From Alcanivoracaceae bacterium (GTDB lineage: Bacteria; Pseudomonadota; Gammaproteobacteria; Xanthomonadales; Marinicellaceae), in assembly GCA_016744455.1 (NCBI GenBank), contig JADGEI010000010.1, positions 42,399 to 106,398 of the forward strand: DNA of 64,000 nt, in the 5' to 3' direction. Below are positions 36,594 through 46,950 of this stretch, piece after piece (the stretch's first letter is position 1; the number at the start of each line of letters is the position of its first letter). The notes below the pieces were generated by a model. It made no database searches. It was not told the origin of the DNA and was given only the letters and a program-made list of their open reading frames with translations. The translations under genes and the position numbers were made by a program.

Positions 36594-37891
36594 TTAGCAT
36601 GAATACCCATCAAGCAACAACAATAGTGGGTGGAACTTTGATTGGTAAAGCGATCCAGTTTAGAGGCGTATCTATAGATTCGCGTCAAGATTGCTCAGGA
36701 AAGCTTTTTGTTGCGATAAAAGGTGAAAACTTTAATGGAGAAGACTACTGTCAGCAAGCTGTTGACAATGGAGCTGTTGCATTACTTGTTACCCAAGCTA
36801 AAGAAGAAAATGTCCCACAGATGATTTGTGAAGATAGCTTAAAAGCATTAACAATTTTGGCAAAAAATTGGGCGAAACAATGTCAAGCAAAGATTATTGC
36901 AATTACAGGGTCGAATGGTAAGACAACGGTAAAAAACATGGTCAGTTCAATTTTGTCTATGTCAACCCAGTGTTCAGCAACTCAAGGTAATTTGAATAAT
37001 GAAATTGGTGTGCCTTTAACACTTTGTTCAATTCATCCACAAGATAAATACGTAGTCATAGAGATGGGTGCTGCTAAATTAGGAGATATTTCTTATCTAG
37101 TGTCCTTGGTTGATATTCATACGGCTGTGCTTACAAATGTCTCGGTTGCACACATTGGTAGATTTGGCTCGTATGAAAATATTGTTCATGAAAAAGGACA
37201 AATTATAAGTACCTTACCTGAAGATGGTTATGCGATTTTACCTAAGGATGATGAAAACTTTGATAAATGGAATGAAGAAACAAAAGCAACTGTTATTTCG
37301 TTTGGTGCCGATGAAAATTCTGATTGTTCTATAGAATTAATCAAAAATATTGAATTGCCTGTTGCCGGTTTACATAATCAGATCAATGCAACTTGTGCGA
37401 TAGCAGTGAGCAAGTCTTGTATGGTATCGGATGAAGATATCAAAAAAGGATTAGAGCAGTTTGTTCCTGAAGCTGGTCGTTTAGAAAATTTAGGTAAATT
37501 TGATGGAAATGTTATTATTAATGATAGTTACAATGCTAACCCTGAATCTGTAAAAGCCGCGATTAATGTTTTGGCTGAGTATGAACAACCAACAACATTG
37601 ATTTTTGGTGATATGGCTGAGTTGGGGGTTGATTCCAAAACACTTCACGTTGAAATTGGATGTTATGCAAAGGCATTAAATATTTCCAATCTGTTAACAA
37701 TAGGTAAAGAATCAAAACATGCGGGTTTATCCTTTTCTGAAAACCTATTTCACTTCAAGGATATACCGAGTTTGAAAGTGTATTTGTTAGCTAATTGGAG
37801 GAAACTTGGCACAATCTTAATTAAAGGGTCAAGAAGCATGCACTTGGAAAAATTAATAGAGGACCTGGAAAAATCAGAGGTGGCAGCATGA
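36590..37891 (+). CDS. murF: UDP-MurNAc-tripeptide:D-Ala-D-Ala ligase MurF
   Basis: 433 residues. ATP-binding [18 protein letters not shown], central [15 protein letters not shown] and [15 protein letters not shown]. It adds D-Ala-D-Ala to finish the UDP-MurNAc-pentapeptide. ATGA overlap with murE and a 4-base overlap with mraY. Confidence 0.97.
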   Translation: MISMNTHQATTIVGGTLIGKAIQFRGVSIDSRQDCSGKLFVAIKGENFNGEDYCQQAVDNGAVALLVTQAKEENVPQMICEDSLKALTILAKNWAKQCQAKIIAITGSNGKTTVKNMVSSILSMSTQCSATQGNLNNEIGVPLTLCSIHPQDKYVVIEMGAAKLGDISYLVSLVDIHTAVLTNVSVAHIGRFGSYENIVHEKGQIISTLPEDGYAILPKDDENFDKWNEETKATVISFGADENSDCSIELIKNIELPVAGLHNQINATCAIAVSKSCMVSDEDIKKGLEQFVPEAGRLENLGKFDGNVIINDSYNANPESVKAAINVLAEYEQPTTLIFGDMAELGVDSKTLHVEIGCYAKALNISNLLTIGKESKHAGLSFSENLFHFKDIPSLKVYLLANWRKLGTILIKGSRSMHLEKLIEDLEKSEVAA

Positions 37892-38970
37892 TTTTGTGGA
37901 TCACTCAGCAATTACAAGATAATTACAATTGGTTAAACCTGTTTTCATATCAGACTTTTAGAGCAATTATGGCGGCACTCACTGCTTTACTTATCTCTGT
38001 ATTCTTTGGGCCTGCATTTATACGTAAGTTACAAGAAAAACAAATCGGTCAACAAGTTAGAGATTTGGGCCCAGAATCACATTTATCTAAGCAAGGAACA
38101 CCAACAATGGGTGGTCTATTGATAATATTTTCGATTGTTATCGCTTGTTTGTTATGGTCGGATTTGTCTGTAAACTACGTATGGATAAGTTTATATGTAC
38201 TCGTTGGTTTTGGATTAATTGGATTTTTAGATGATTACCGTAAGATAGCACTTAAAGATTCTAAGGGTTTATCGGCTAGATGGAAATACGCATTGCAATC
38301 CCTGTTTGGGATTACAGCTGTAGTCTACTTATACATTTACGGAGATGTGAGTCTTTCAACACAAATGGTAATACCTTTTGTAAAAGATTTAGATTGGGCA
38401 TTAGGTTGGTTAATTATCCCATTAGGCTATTTTGTTATGGTTGGTTCATCAAATGCAGTGAACTTAACAGACGGTTTAGATGGATTGGCAATTATGCCAG
38501 TGGTTTTTGTAGCAGCAGCATTAGGGATTATTGCCTACCTTTCAGGGCATGCTATTTTTTCAGATTATTTATTTATTCCATTCATTCAAGGTTCGGGCGA
38601 ATTGTCAATATTTTGTGCCGCTATTGTAGGATCAGGACTTGGTTTTTTATGGTTTAATACTTATCCAGCACAAGTATTTATGGGTGATGTTGGAGCCCTT
38701 GCATTAGGAGCAGCATTAGGAATTGTTGCTTTAGTCACTAGACAGGAATTGGTGTTTTTTATCATGAGTGGTGTTTTTGTGATGGAAACGGTTTCGGTTA
38801 TTTTACAAGTAGGTTCTTATAAACTACGTAAGAAAAGGATTTTTAAAATGGCACCTATTCATCATCATTTTGAGCTTAAAGGATGGCCAGAACCACGTGT
38901 AGTTATTCGTTTTTGGATAATGGCTTTGATAATGGTCTTAGTAGGGCTTGCAACATTAAAAGTAAGGTAA
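37888..38970 (+). CDS. mraY: Phospho-MurNAc-pentapeptide transferase MraY
   Basis: 360 residues, ten membrane segments. Motifs [30 protein letters not shown] and [19 protein letters not shown] are complete. It transfers phospho-MurNAc-pentapeptide to undecaprenyl phosphate, giving lipid I. Its TAA (38968-38970) is directly followed by the ftsW ATG, without the murD gene usually found here. Confidence 0.97.
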   Translation: MILWITQQLQDNYNWLNLFSYQTFRAIMAALTALLISVFFGPAFIRKLQEKQIGQQVRDLGPESHLSKQGTPTMGGLLIIFSIVIACLLWSDLSVNYVWISLYVLVGFGLIGFLDDYRKIALKDSKGLSARWKYALQSLFGITAVVYLYIYGDVSLSTQMVIPFVKDLDWALGWLIIPLGYFVMVGSSNAVNLTDGLDGLAIMPVVFVAAALGIIAYLSGHAIFSDYLFIPFIQGSGELSIFCAAIVGSGLGFLWFNTYPAQVFMGDVGALALGAALGIVALVTRQELVFFIMSGVFVMETVSVILQVGSYKLRKKRIFKMAPIHHHFELKGWPEPRVVIRFWIMALIMVLVGLATLKVR

Positions 38971-40161
38971 ATGAGCATATTTAATAAACAAGCAAATAAA
39001 ATGTCATCCACGAGCTATTTAGTTGTTGGTGTTGACTTTTGGTTGATGTTTTCTGTTGTCATGTTAATTTCGATAGGTATTGCAATGGTGGCATCCTCCT
39101 CATTTGCTATTGCGGAAAAATACAATGACGATGCTTTTCATTATTTAAATCGTCACATAGTTTTTATTGGATTAGGTTCTATGTTTAGTATTGTTATTTT
39201 AGCGATGAAGATGGATTGGATGCAGAAGTTATCACGTATATTAATGGCTGTAGCAATTATTCTGTTAGTTTTGGTTTTAATACCAGGTATTGGTGTAGAG
39301 ATAAATGGTTCGCAACGTTGGTTAAATCTTGGGTTTTCAAGATTTCAAGTGGTTGAGGCCGTTAAACTTGCAATGATTGTCTATTTGGCAGGGTATATTG
39401 TTAGGCATAAAACGGGAGTGCAAAATAGTTTTTCTGGTGTCATCAAACCGCTATTTTTATCAGTTATTCTTGCAGCCTTACTATTGATGCAACCCGATTT
39501 TGGTTCAGCTGTTTTGTTGATTGTTATCACGTTATTTATGGTGTTTATTGCAGGTGCACGTTACAGAGATCTTTCAATTCTTGGTTTATTATCGGCTTCT
39601 TCAATGGCGTTAATTGCAATTGCAGAGCCATACCGGGTCAAAAGGTTAATTAGTTTTCAAAACCCTTGGGACGACCCATTTGATGGTGGTTTTCAATTGG
39701 TTCAAGCACTTATTGCCATTGGTAGTGGTAAATTGTCAGGTATTGGAATAGGTGGAAGTGTGCAAAAACTATTTTATTTGCCAGAAGCCCATACAGATTT
39801 TATATTTTCAGTTTATGCCGAAGAGATGGGTTTTATCGGAGTTGTTGTTTTAATAACCTTGTATTTGGTTTTAATAACACGGATTTTTGCAATATCAAAA
39901 CAAGCCTATGTTTATGGTAAAGATTTTGCATCATTTGCCTGTGCAGGAATAGGTGTATGGATTGCATTACAAGCCTTTTTATCTATGGGTGTTAATCTTG
40001 GTTTGTTGCCAACAAAAGGTCTAACTCTTCCTTTTATATCATCAGGTGGTTCGGCAATAATGATGAGCTTACTTTCGCTTGCTATTGTGATGCGTGTTAG
40101 TTATGAGAACCGTATGCATAATTTAAAAGCTATTCGTAAGTACGACGAGGAAGTGGCATGA
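38971..40161 (+). CDS. ftsW: Septal peptidoglycan polymerase FtsW
   Basis: 396 residues of SEDS family with about ten membrane segments. Motifs GSQRWLNLG, the long periplasmic loop after KRLISFQNPWDDPFDGGFQL, and FISSGGSAIMMSLLSLAI. It polymerises glycan strands at the septum with FtsI. Abuts mraY and overlaps murG by 4 bases. Confidence 0.96.
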   Translation: MSIFNKQANKMSSTSYLVVGVDFWLMFSVVMLISIGIAMVASSSFAIAEKYNDDAFHYLNRHIVFIGLGSMFSIVILAMKMDWMQKLSRILMAVAIILLVLVLIPGIGVEINGSQRWLNLGFSRFQVVEAVKLAMIVYLAGYIVRHKTGVQNSFSGVIKPLFLSVILAALLLMQPDFGSAVLLIVITLFMVFIAGARYRDLSILGLLSASSMALIAIAEPYRVKRLISFQNPWDDPFDGGFQLVQALIAIGSGKLSGIGIGGSVQKLFYLPEAHTDFIFSVYAEEMGFIGVVVLITLYLVLITRIFAISKQAYVYGKDFASFACAGIGVWIALQAFLSMGVNLGLLPTKGLTLPFISSGGSAIMMSLLSLAIVMRVSYENRMHNLKAIRKYDEEVA

Positions 40162-41234
40162 ACAAGACCAATTGTAAAGTGGCAATAATGGCTGGTGGAA
40201 CTGGTGGTCATATTTTCCCAGGGCTTGCTGTCGCAAAAGAGCTAATAAAACAAAATGTAGAAGTGGTTTGGCTTGGTGCAAAAGGTGGCATGGAAGAAAA
40301 ATTAGTGCAGAAACATGGTATTCCAATACATTTATTAGCAATTAAAGGTTTACGTGGAAAAGGGTTAAAAGGAATGATAAGCATGCCCTTTAAACTATTT
40401 AGTGCTACCAAAGTGGCTGGGAAAATTTTAAAACAAGAAAAAATTGATGCAGTTATAAGCATGGGTGGATACGTTGCAGGTCCTGGTGGTTTGGCAGCTA
40501 GATTTAAGAGAATTCCTGTTCTTGTTCATGAACAAAACAGTAAATTTGGTATGACGAATAAGTATTTGTCAAAGTGGGCTCAGAGAGTGTTAACGGGTTT
40601 TAATCTTGACAAGCTTTACAATTCTCAATGGGTAGGTAATCCGGTTAGAGAAGAGATTGAAAACTGTATTAAACATGAAAATACCAGTAATAAGGTTAAT
40701 GTCTTAATAGTTGGTGGTTCATTGGGGGCGAATTCATTGAATTCTGAACTTCCAGAATTGCTGCTGCCTTATATGCAAAACAACATGATTTCAGTCATTC
40801 ATCAGTGTGGAAAAAATAATTTATCTAAAACTCAAGAACATTATCAAATTACTACTGAAAATATCGTTAATAATATACAAATCAGAGAGTTTATAAGCAA
40901 CATGTGTGCAGTATATGCTTGGGCAGATTTTATAATTGCTAGAGCAGGAGCATTAACCATAGCAGAAATTAATGCCGTAGGACTGCCTTCGATCTTAGTG
41001 CCTTATCCGTATGCTGTCGATGATCATCAAACTTCAAATGCAAAAAATATCGTTCACAATATGGCTGGTTATTTATGGCAAGAATCTGATGAAAAAGAAA
41101 AGTTAGTTATGCACATTAAAGATTTGGTTGGCAATAAGGTTTTGCTTGAAGAAATGGCTAAAAATTCTAAGAAGCTTCATAATAAAAGTTCTGCTTTAAA
41201 AGTAGCAAATATTTGTTTAGAGATGATTAGATGA
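40158..41234 (+). CDS. murG: Lipid II-forming GlcNAc transferase MurG
   Basis: 358 residues. G-loops AGGTGGHIFPGLAVAKEL and VGGSLGANSLN, and donor-site region RAGALTIAEINAVGLPSILV. It adds GlcNAc to lipid I on the cytoplasmic membrane face. Overlaps both neighbours by 4 bases. Confidence 0.97.
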   Translation: MNKTNCKVAIMAGGTGGHIFPGLAVAKELIKQNVEVVWLGAKGGMEEKLVQKHGIPIHLLAIKGLRGKGLKGMISMPFKLFSATKVAGKILKQEKIDAVISMGGYVAGPGGLAARFKRIPVLVHEQNSKFGMTNKYLSKWAQRVLTGFNLDKLYNSQWVGNPVREEIENCIKHENTSNKVNVLIVGGSLGANSLNSELPELLLPYMQNNMISVIHQCGKNNLSKTQEHYQITTENIVNNIQIREFISNMCAVYAWADFIIARAGALTIAEINAVGLPSILVPYPYAVDDHQTSNAKNIVHNMAGYLWQESDEKEKLVMHIKDLVGNKVLLEEMAKNSKKLHNKSSALKVANICLEMIR

Positions 41235-42652
41235 GTTATTTGAACCCCAAAAACCGTTTTGTTAACCGCATGAAGCATATTCATATGATAGGTATTGGCG
41301 GCAGTGGAATGAGTGGAATTGCTGAGGTGTTACATAATTTAGGTTTTAATGTTTCTGGTTCAGATATACAGCAAAGTGATGTTGCTATTAGACTCTCTAA
41401 TATGGGTATAAATGTTATTATTGGACATAATTCTGAAAATATTAATGATGCTAATGTAATAGTCGTTTCAACGGCTATTAAAAATGACAACTCAGAACTG
41501 ATTGCGGCAAGAAAAGAGAACAAACCGATACTTTCTCGAGCAGAAATGTTGGCAGAATTAATGCGGTTTAAAATTGGTATAGCTGTTGCAGGGACACATG
41601 GAAAAACAACCACAACATCATTGGTTGCAAGTGTTTTAGAAGCTGGTAAATTAGACCCAACATTTGTCATAGGTGGGTTATTAAATTCAGCAGGAACTAA
41701 TGCGGCTTTAGGAAGTAGTGAGTATCTTGTTGCAGAAGCTGATGAGAGTGATGGTTCTTTTCTATTATTACAACCAATACTCGCTATTGTTACTAATATA
41801 GATGCTGATCATATGCAAACCTACGATGGTGATTTTTCATTATTAAAGAAAGCTTTTGCTGATTTCTTACATCACCTGCCTTTCTATGGTCTTGCTGTTT
41901 TATGTGTTGATGATGAAAATGTAGCTGAATTGGCAGATAGCCTTGTTCGGCCAACTATTACTTACGGGTTAACAGAAAAAGCAATGGTTAGGGCGACAAA
42001 TATTAAATATGATAAACAGTTTATGGTGTTTTCAGTATGTAAAGATGGGAAAGAAATTGCTGAAAATGTTTGTATAAATTTACCAGGTTTACACAACGTA
42101 CAAAATGCTTTAGCTGCTATTATTATTGCTTTAGAGCTTGGTATATGTATAGAGCATATTAAATCTGGCTTACAACAGTTTGCCGGCATTGGCCGACGTT
42201 TTAATCTAACTCAAAACATTAAGTGTCAAGCAGGGAATTTTACCCTTGTAGATGATTATGCTCACCATCCGACTGAATTAAAAGCAGCGATAAATGCTTG
42301 CCGTGGTGGTTGGAAAAATCGTTTAGTCGTGGTTTTTCAACCGCATAGGTTTACACGAACAAGAGATTTGTTTGATGAATTCACCGAATGTTTAAACCTT
42401 ACGGATGTATTGGTCTTAACGGATGTGTTTGCAGCGGGAGAAGAGGCAATATCAGGTTATGGGTCTGCTGATTTAAGTCGAAGTATCCGTACTCGTGGGA
42501 AAATCGATCCAATATATATTGCCGATATTAATAATTTAATAAATAATTTAAATGACATTGTTCAAGATGACGATTTAGTTCTTTTTGTCGGTGCAGGTAG
42601 TATCGGTTCAATTAGTAAGAAAATTGTAATAAATCGAGGGTTAAACACGTGA
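41231..42652 (+). CDS. murC: UDP-MurNAc:L-alanine ligase MurC
   Basis: 473 residues. GIGGSGMSGIAEVLHNLG at the N-terminus, VAGTHGKTTTTSLVASVLE (ATP), VAEADESDGSFLLL and VDDYAHHPTELKAAI. First amino-acid ligase of the pathway. Overlaps murG and ddl by 4 bases each. Confidence 0.97.
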   Translation: MSYLNPKNRFVNRMKHIHMIGIGGSGMSGIAEVLHNLGFNVSGSDIQQSDVAIRLSNMGINVIIGHNSENINDANVIVVSTAIKNDNSELIAARKENKPILSRAEMLAELMRFKIGIAVAGTHGKTTTTSLVASVLEAGKLDPTFVIGGLLNSAGTNAALGSSEYLVAEADESDGSFLLLQPILAIVTNIDADHMQTYDGDFSLLKKAFADFLHHLPFYGLAVLCVDDENVAELADSLVRPTITYGLTEKAMVRATNIKYDKQFMVFSVCKDGKEIAENVCINLPGLHNVQNALAAIIIALELGICIEHIKSGLQQFAGIGRRFNLTQNIKCQAGNFTLVDDYAHHPTELKAAINACRGGWKNRLVVVFQPHRFTRTRDLFDEFTECLNLTDVLVLTDVFAAGEEAISGYGSADLSRSIRTRGKIDPIYIADINNLINNLNDIVQDDDLVLFVGAGSIGSISKKIVINRGLNT

Positions 42653-43548
42653 AAATTGCCGTTATCATGGGTGGGAACTCAGCCGAGCGAGAAGTTTCAC
42701 TGCGTTCTGGGAAGGCCGTGTTAAAGGCATTGATAGCTGAGGGCATTGATGCAGTTGCTATAGATGGTGTAGGTTCATTGTTACAGCAACAGCTTAATCA
42801 GTTTGATGGGGTTTTTAATATATTGCATGGAGAAGCAGGTGAAAATGGTGAGTTAGCAGGTTTGTTAACTAGTCTTGGTATTAACTATACGGGGTGTGAT
42901 GTTAATGGCGCAGTATTAAGTTGGAATAAAGACATTGCTAAAACATTAGTGGCTCATGTAGGTCTAAACACACCTAAGTCACAGTTATTAACTTGTAGTG
43001 ATAATTTGGTTATAGATGATAAGGGTCCTTGGATAGTCAAACCAACAAAAGAAGGTTCAAGTGTCGGTTTGTATTATGCAGAAACTAACAAAGAATTAAA
43101 AGAAATGGTTGAAAAGGCACTTACTCAAGTTGATTCCATTTTGGTTGAATCTTTTGTAAAAGGCGTTGAATGTACAGTAGCTATAATCAATGACACTGCA
43201 TTACCTGTTATTCGTATTGAGCCAAAAGTTGGAATGTATGATTATCAAGCGAAATATGAGAGTAATGAAACTCAGTATTTTTGCCCAAGTGGTTTTGATA
43301 ATGAAATGGAAAATGCCATAAAACAAGACGCATTGTTGGCCTTTAAAACTTTGGGGTTAAGCGGATGGGGTCGAATTGATTTCATTATTGATAAACAAGG
43401 TAATAGGTGGTTTCTAGAAGCAAATACTACGCCAGGCATGACTGAAACAAGTTTAGTTCCAAAGGCGGCTCAAGCAATTGGTTGGAATTTTAATTATTTG
43501 GTGAAAAAAATTCTAGCAACAGCATTTAAGGATAATACACATGTCTAA
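42649..43548 (+). CDS. ddl: D-alanine--D-alanine ligase
   Basis: 299 residues from a GTG that overlaps the murC stop (GTGA). IMGGNSAEREVSLRSG, GENGELAGLLTSLGINYTG, VKPTKEGSSVGL and FLEANTTPGMTETSLVP are the family signatures. ATP-grasp enzyme making D-Ala-D-Ala for MurF. The ddlB position in dcw clusters. Confidence 0.97.
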   Translation: MKIAVIMGGNSAEREVSLRSGKAVLKALIAEGIDAVAIDGVGSLLQQQLNQFDGVFNILHGEAGENGELAGLLTSLGINYTGCDVNGAVLSWNKDIAKTLVAHVGLNTPKSQLLTCSDNLVIDDKGPWIVKPTKEGSSVGLYYAETNKELKEMVEKALTQVDSILVESFVKGVECTVAIINDTALPVIRIEPKVGMYDYQAKYESNETQYFCPSGFDNEMENAIKQDALLAFKTLGLSGWGRIDFIIDKQGNRWFLEANTTPGMTETSLVPKAAQAIGWNFNYLVKKILATAFKDNTHV

Positions 43549-44317
43549 AGGTGCAAAATTATCACTATTACTTATTTCGCTCATTATTTTATTAATGGCT
43601 GCTTTAATGTCAGGTGTCATTAAGTCAGAACACTGGAAAATCAAAGATATAGCATTACAGGCGGAATATAAACGTGTGAGTTCCGAGCAAATAAGAGTGG
43701 TAGTTTCTGCTTATCCAGAACGATCATTTTTTAAAGTAAAAGCGGATGATATTCGTGAAAAAATAATAATGATACCTTGGGTACAAGAGGTATCGGTCAC
43801 TAAAAAATGGCCAAATAGTTTGGTCATAAAAATTATAGAACATCAGGCAGTTGCAGTCTGGAATAAAGATAAATTATTGAATGAAAACGGTCAAATATTT
43901 GAAGTAGATAGCATAGATAATTTAATGGCTTTACCACGGATTAATGGTAAAGACAGTCAGTCACAATTAATTTGGGATCAATACATGCGGTTTAGTGACA
44001 TTGTAAAAAATACGGGATTAGACATTACCTCATCATTTGTTAGCAATAGAGGTGGTTGGGATTTGTTTTTATCAAATGGAATTAACCTGAGAATTGGCAC
44101 AAATCAAATGGATGCTAGGCTTGTAAGATTGGCAGATAGTTGGAGTAAATTATTACAACAAAACGATAACTTGCCAACATATATTGACCTGCGTTACACC
44201 AATGGATATGCCGTTAAATGGCCGCAGAGAACAGAAAAGCTAGAAGAGCAGAACAAAAAAAACATGACAATAGAACAGTTAATACTAACAGAAGGATTGA
44301 TAGATAATAATGGCTAA
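43541..44317 (+). CDS. ftsQ: Cell division protein FtsQ
   Basis: 258 residues: one membrane span (~6-25), a POTRA domain (~32-105; IPWVQEVSVTKKWPNSLVIK is its end) and the FtsQ beta domain. Bridges cytoplasmic and periplasmic parts of the divisome. Overlaps ddl and ftsA by 8 bases each. Confidence 0.94.
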   Translation: MSKGAKLSLLLISLIILLMAALMSGVIKSEHWKIKDIALQAEYKRVSSEQIRVVVSAYPERSFFKVKADDIREKIIMIPWVQEVSVTKKWPNSLVIKIIEHQAVAVWNKDKLLNENGQIFEVDSIDNLMALPRINGKDSQSQLIWDQYMRFSDIVKNTGLDITSSFVSNRGGWDLFLSNGINLRIGTNQMDARLVRLADSWSKLLQQNDNLPTYIDLRYTNGYAVKWPQRTEKLEEQNKKNMTIEQLILTEGLIDNNG

Positions 44318-45533
44318 AAAATCAGATAATAGTTTAGTAGTAGGATTAGATATCGGCACATCAAAAATTGTCGCAATTGTTGCTGAACAGCATAAAGATG
44401 AAAGCATCGAAGTTGTAGGAATCGGCTCGTCTCCATCCAGAGGTCTTAAACGTGGTGTGGTGGTTGATATAGAGTCAACAGTGCAATCAATACGTAGAGC
44501 AATAGAAGAAGCTGAATTGATGGCCGGGTGTGAAATTCAATCAGTGTATGCGGGTATTGCAGGTAGTCATATCAGAAGTATAAATTCTCATGGTATTGTC
44601 GCTATTAAGGACAAAGAAGTTAGTGCTGTTGATGTTGAAAAAGTACTAGATGCAGCAAAAGCGGTTGCCATTCCTGCGGATCAAAGGGTTTTACATGTAT
44701 TGCCACAAGAGTATGTAATAGATGGTCAAGATGGAATACGTCATCCAGTTGGTATGTCAGGTGTACGCCTAGAAGCACGTGTACATTTAATAACGGGTTC
44801 AGATTCAGCAGCACAAAATATATCAAAATGTGTAGCTAGATGTGGGTTAAATATAGATCAATTAATTGTAGAGCAATTAGCTTCATCAGAAGCAGTCTTA
44901 ACTGAGGATGAAAAAGAATTGGGTGTTTGTTTAGTTGATATAGGAGCAGGAACAACTGATATTGCTGTTTTTACTAATGGAGCAATTAGGCATGCTTCAG
45001 CTATACCCATAGCAGGAGACCAGGTGACAAATGATATCGCTGTCGCAATGCGTACACCAACTCAATACGCGGAAGAAATAAAATTAAAATACGCTTGTGC
45101 TTTAAGACAACTGGCATCAGCAGAAGAAACAATATCAGTACCAAGTGTTGGAGATAGAGCGCCTCGCCGACTAGCAAGGCAAACGTTGGCAGAAGTTGTT
45201 GAACCACGTTATGAAGAACTCTTTACATTGGTACAAGCAGAATTACAACGCAGCGGCTTTGCAGAGTTAATAGCGGCTGGAATAGTTTTAACTGGTGGGG
45301 CATCAAAAATGGAAGGTACAGTCGAATTGGCTGAAGAAATCTTTCATACACCAGTAAGAATCGGTAAACCACAGAATATTTCTGGATTAAAAGAAGTGGT
45401 AAATAATCCAGTACATTCAACCGGGGTTGGTTTACTTCTTTATGGAAGTAAATATGAGCAAAGTGGTAGTCTTCCCAATGAATCAAGTAGTTGGTTTGGC
45501 AAGTTTAAAAAATGGTTTTTCTCGGAATTTTGA
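44310..45533 (+). CDS. ftsA: Cell division protein FtsA
   Basis: 407 residues of actin fold. VGLDIGTSKIVAIVAE at the start, CLVDIGAGTTDIAVF phosphate loop, VLTGGASKMEG and a C-terminal amphipathic helix (WFGKFKKWFFSEF) for membrane binding. It tethers FtsZ to the membrane and recruits late proteins. Confidence 0.97.
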   Translation: MAKKSDNSLVVGLDIGTSKIVAIVAEQHKDESIEVVGIGSSPSRGLKRGVVVDIESTVQSIRRAIEEAELMAGCEIQSVYAGIAGSHIRSINSHGIVAIKDKEVSAVDVEKVLDAAKAVAIPADQRVLHVLPQEYVIDGQDGIRHPVGMSGVRLEARVHLITGSDSAAQNISKCVARCGLNIDQLIVEQLASSEAVLTEDEKELGVCLVDIGAGTTDIAVFTNGAIRHASAIPIAGDQVTNDIAVAMRTPTQYAEEIKLKYACALRQLASAEETISVPSVGDRAPRRLARQTLAEVVEPRYEELFTLVQAELQRSGFAELIAAGIVLTGGASKMEGTVELAEEIFHTPVRIGKPQNISGLKEVVNNPVHSTGVGLLLYGSKYEQSGSLPNESSSWFGKFKKWFFSEF

Positions 45534-45600
45534 AGAAAAGCATAATTTATGAATTTTTAACTAACATAGAGCTTAATAGCTTTATATCAAAAACATTTTC

Positions 45601-45615
45601 GGAGGTAACAAAATG
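45601..45615 (+). promoter_or_regulatory. Strong ribosome binding site of ftsZ
   Basis: GGAGGT 7 bases before the ftsZ ATG at 45613. Unlike the other dcw genes, which overlap, ftsZ has a 79-base leader and a near-perfect Shine-Dalgarno, consistent with the high FtsZ level cells need. Confidence 0.7.
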
Positions 45616-46785
45616 TTTGAAATAATGGAAAATGACAGCAGTGGTGCTGTAATTAAGGTAATCGGTTTAGGCGGTGGTGGTGGAAACACAGTACAACAAA
45701 TGGTTGAAGCTGATATTCAAGGTGTAGAATTTATCTGTGCTAATACAGATGTACAAGCACTGGATAAAACACATTGCAAAAATGTAGTACGCATTGGTCA
45801 AAATGTCACAAAAGGTCTTGGAGCCGGAGCAAACCCAGAAGTGGGGAGACAAGCCGCACTTGAAGATCGTGAAAGATTTAAAGAAATGTTAACAGGTACA
45901 GATATGGTTTTCATAACTGCTGGTATGGGTGGTGGAACAGGAACTGGTGCGGCACCAGTGGTTGCACAGATTGCCAAAGAAATGAATATTTTGACAGTGG
46001 CAGTTGTTACAAAACCATTCCCGTTTGAAGGTAAGAGGCGTATGCTCGTTGCAGATAAAGGTATTCAGGAATTAGAAGAACATGTCGATTCTTTAATCAC
46101 CATTCCAAATGGCAAACTGTTGACACATTTTGATCGCGATGTCACTTTGTTAAATGCTTTTAAAGCTTCAAATGACGTTCTACATGGTGCAGTCCAAGGA
46201 ATATCGGATCTAATAACTTGCCCTGGAATGGTTAATGTCGATTTTGCTGATGTTAAAACTGTTATGTCAGAGATGGGTATGGCGATGATGGGTACAGGGA
46301 TTGGTCGTGGCGATGATAGAGCAGCTGTTTCAACTGAACTTGCTATAAACAGTCCGTTACTTGAAGACATTGACATGCATGGTGCTAAAGGTATTTTGGT
46401 CAACGTAACTGCTGGAATGGATTTAAGTTTAGGTGAAATTCAGGAAATCGGTGAAATGGTAGAGGAGTATACGTCAGATAACTCTACAGTTGTCATTGGT
46501 ACTGCTATAGATATGGATATGGATGGTGAGATACGTGTTACTGTTGTTGCAACAGGGATTAATGGCAAAGGGAGTCAGAAAGTACAATTAGTACCAAAAC
46601 ATAAAGAAGAAAAAATAGAGATAGCACCCAGTTATCAGCATACAAGAACGCCCAGTCGTTCTACTAGTGCTGTGGCACAAAAAATTGATGCAGTTGAAGA
46701 TGAAGTTATAAAGGCAGATAAAGATCCAATGATGTCAGAAGATTATTTGGATATCCCTGCATTTTTACGAAATCAAGCCGACTGA
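45613..46785 (+). CDS. ftsZ: Cell division GTPase FtsZ
   Basis: 390 residues. GLGGGGGNTVQQM, tubulin signature GGGTGTGAAPV (~107-117), T7-loop region NVDFADVKTVM, and the C-terminal conserved peptide LDIPAFLRNQAD, which binds FtsA and ZipA. Polymerises into the Z ring. A spacer of ~50 residues precedes the C-terminal peptide. Confidence 0.98.
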   Translation: MFEIMENDSSGAVIKVIGLGGGGGNTVQQMVEADIQGVEFICANTDVQALDKTHCKNVVRIGQNVTKGLGAGANPEVGRQAALEDRERFKEMLTGTDMVFITAGMGGGTGTGAAPVVAQIAKEMNILTVAVVTKPFPFEGKRRMLVADKGIQELEEHVDSLITIPNGKLLTHFDRDVTLLNAFKASNDVLHGAVQGISDLITCPGMVNVDFADVKTVMSEMGMAMMGTGIGRGDDRAAVSTELAINSPLLEDIDMHGAKGILVNVTAGMDLSLGEIQEIGEMVEEYTSDNSTVVIGTAIDMDMDGEIRVTVVATGINGKGSQKVQLVPKHKEEKIEIAPSYQHTRTPSRSTSAVAQKIDAVEDEVIKADKDPMMSEDYLDIPAFLRNQAD

Positions 46786-46809
46786 ATCAAGTAAAATGTT
46801 TAAAAAAGA

Positions 46810-46841
46810 GCGGTACAGCTTCACCTCCGAGGCTGTGCCGC
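46810..46841 (+). terminator. GC-rich hairpin after ftsZ
   Basis: GCGGTACAGC (46810-46819) pairs with GCTGTGCCGC (46832-46841) using one G-U pair, with a 12-base loop. It is 24 bases past the ftsZ stop. There is no U-tract, so it may be a partial terminator or attenuator between ftsZ and lpxC. Confidence 0.5.
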
Positions 46842-46843
46842 CA

Positions 46844-46865
46844 TATGTGGTATAAAAACCACATA
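46844..46865. promoter_or_regulatory. Perfect 8-bp dyad between ftsZ and lpxC
   Basis: TATGTGGT (46844-46851) and ACCACATA (46858-46865) flank ATAAAA. It directly follows the first hairpin, ~86 bases before the lpxC start, and could be an operator or a second RNA stem. Confidence 0.4.
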
Positions 46866-46950
46866 CAGTGGTTAATAAACAACCAATGTTTTGTTAATAT
46901 GGCTCAAATGTGATAAACTTCACAAATATTTTGAGTTGTAATATATAAAA

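Noticed and set aside
38280..38657. A 125-codon ORF inside mraY, considered as a murD remnant
   Set aside because: It is in another frame of mraY, has no Mur-ligase motifs, and mraY itself is intact.
41281..41670. A 129-codon antisense ORF within murC
   Set aside because: It mirrors the codon pattern of murC on the other strand; no start signal or family resemblance.
46065..46403. A 112-codon antisense ORF within ftsZ
   Set aside because: Shadow of the highly conserved ftsZ coding strand.
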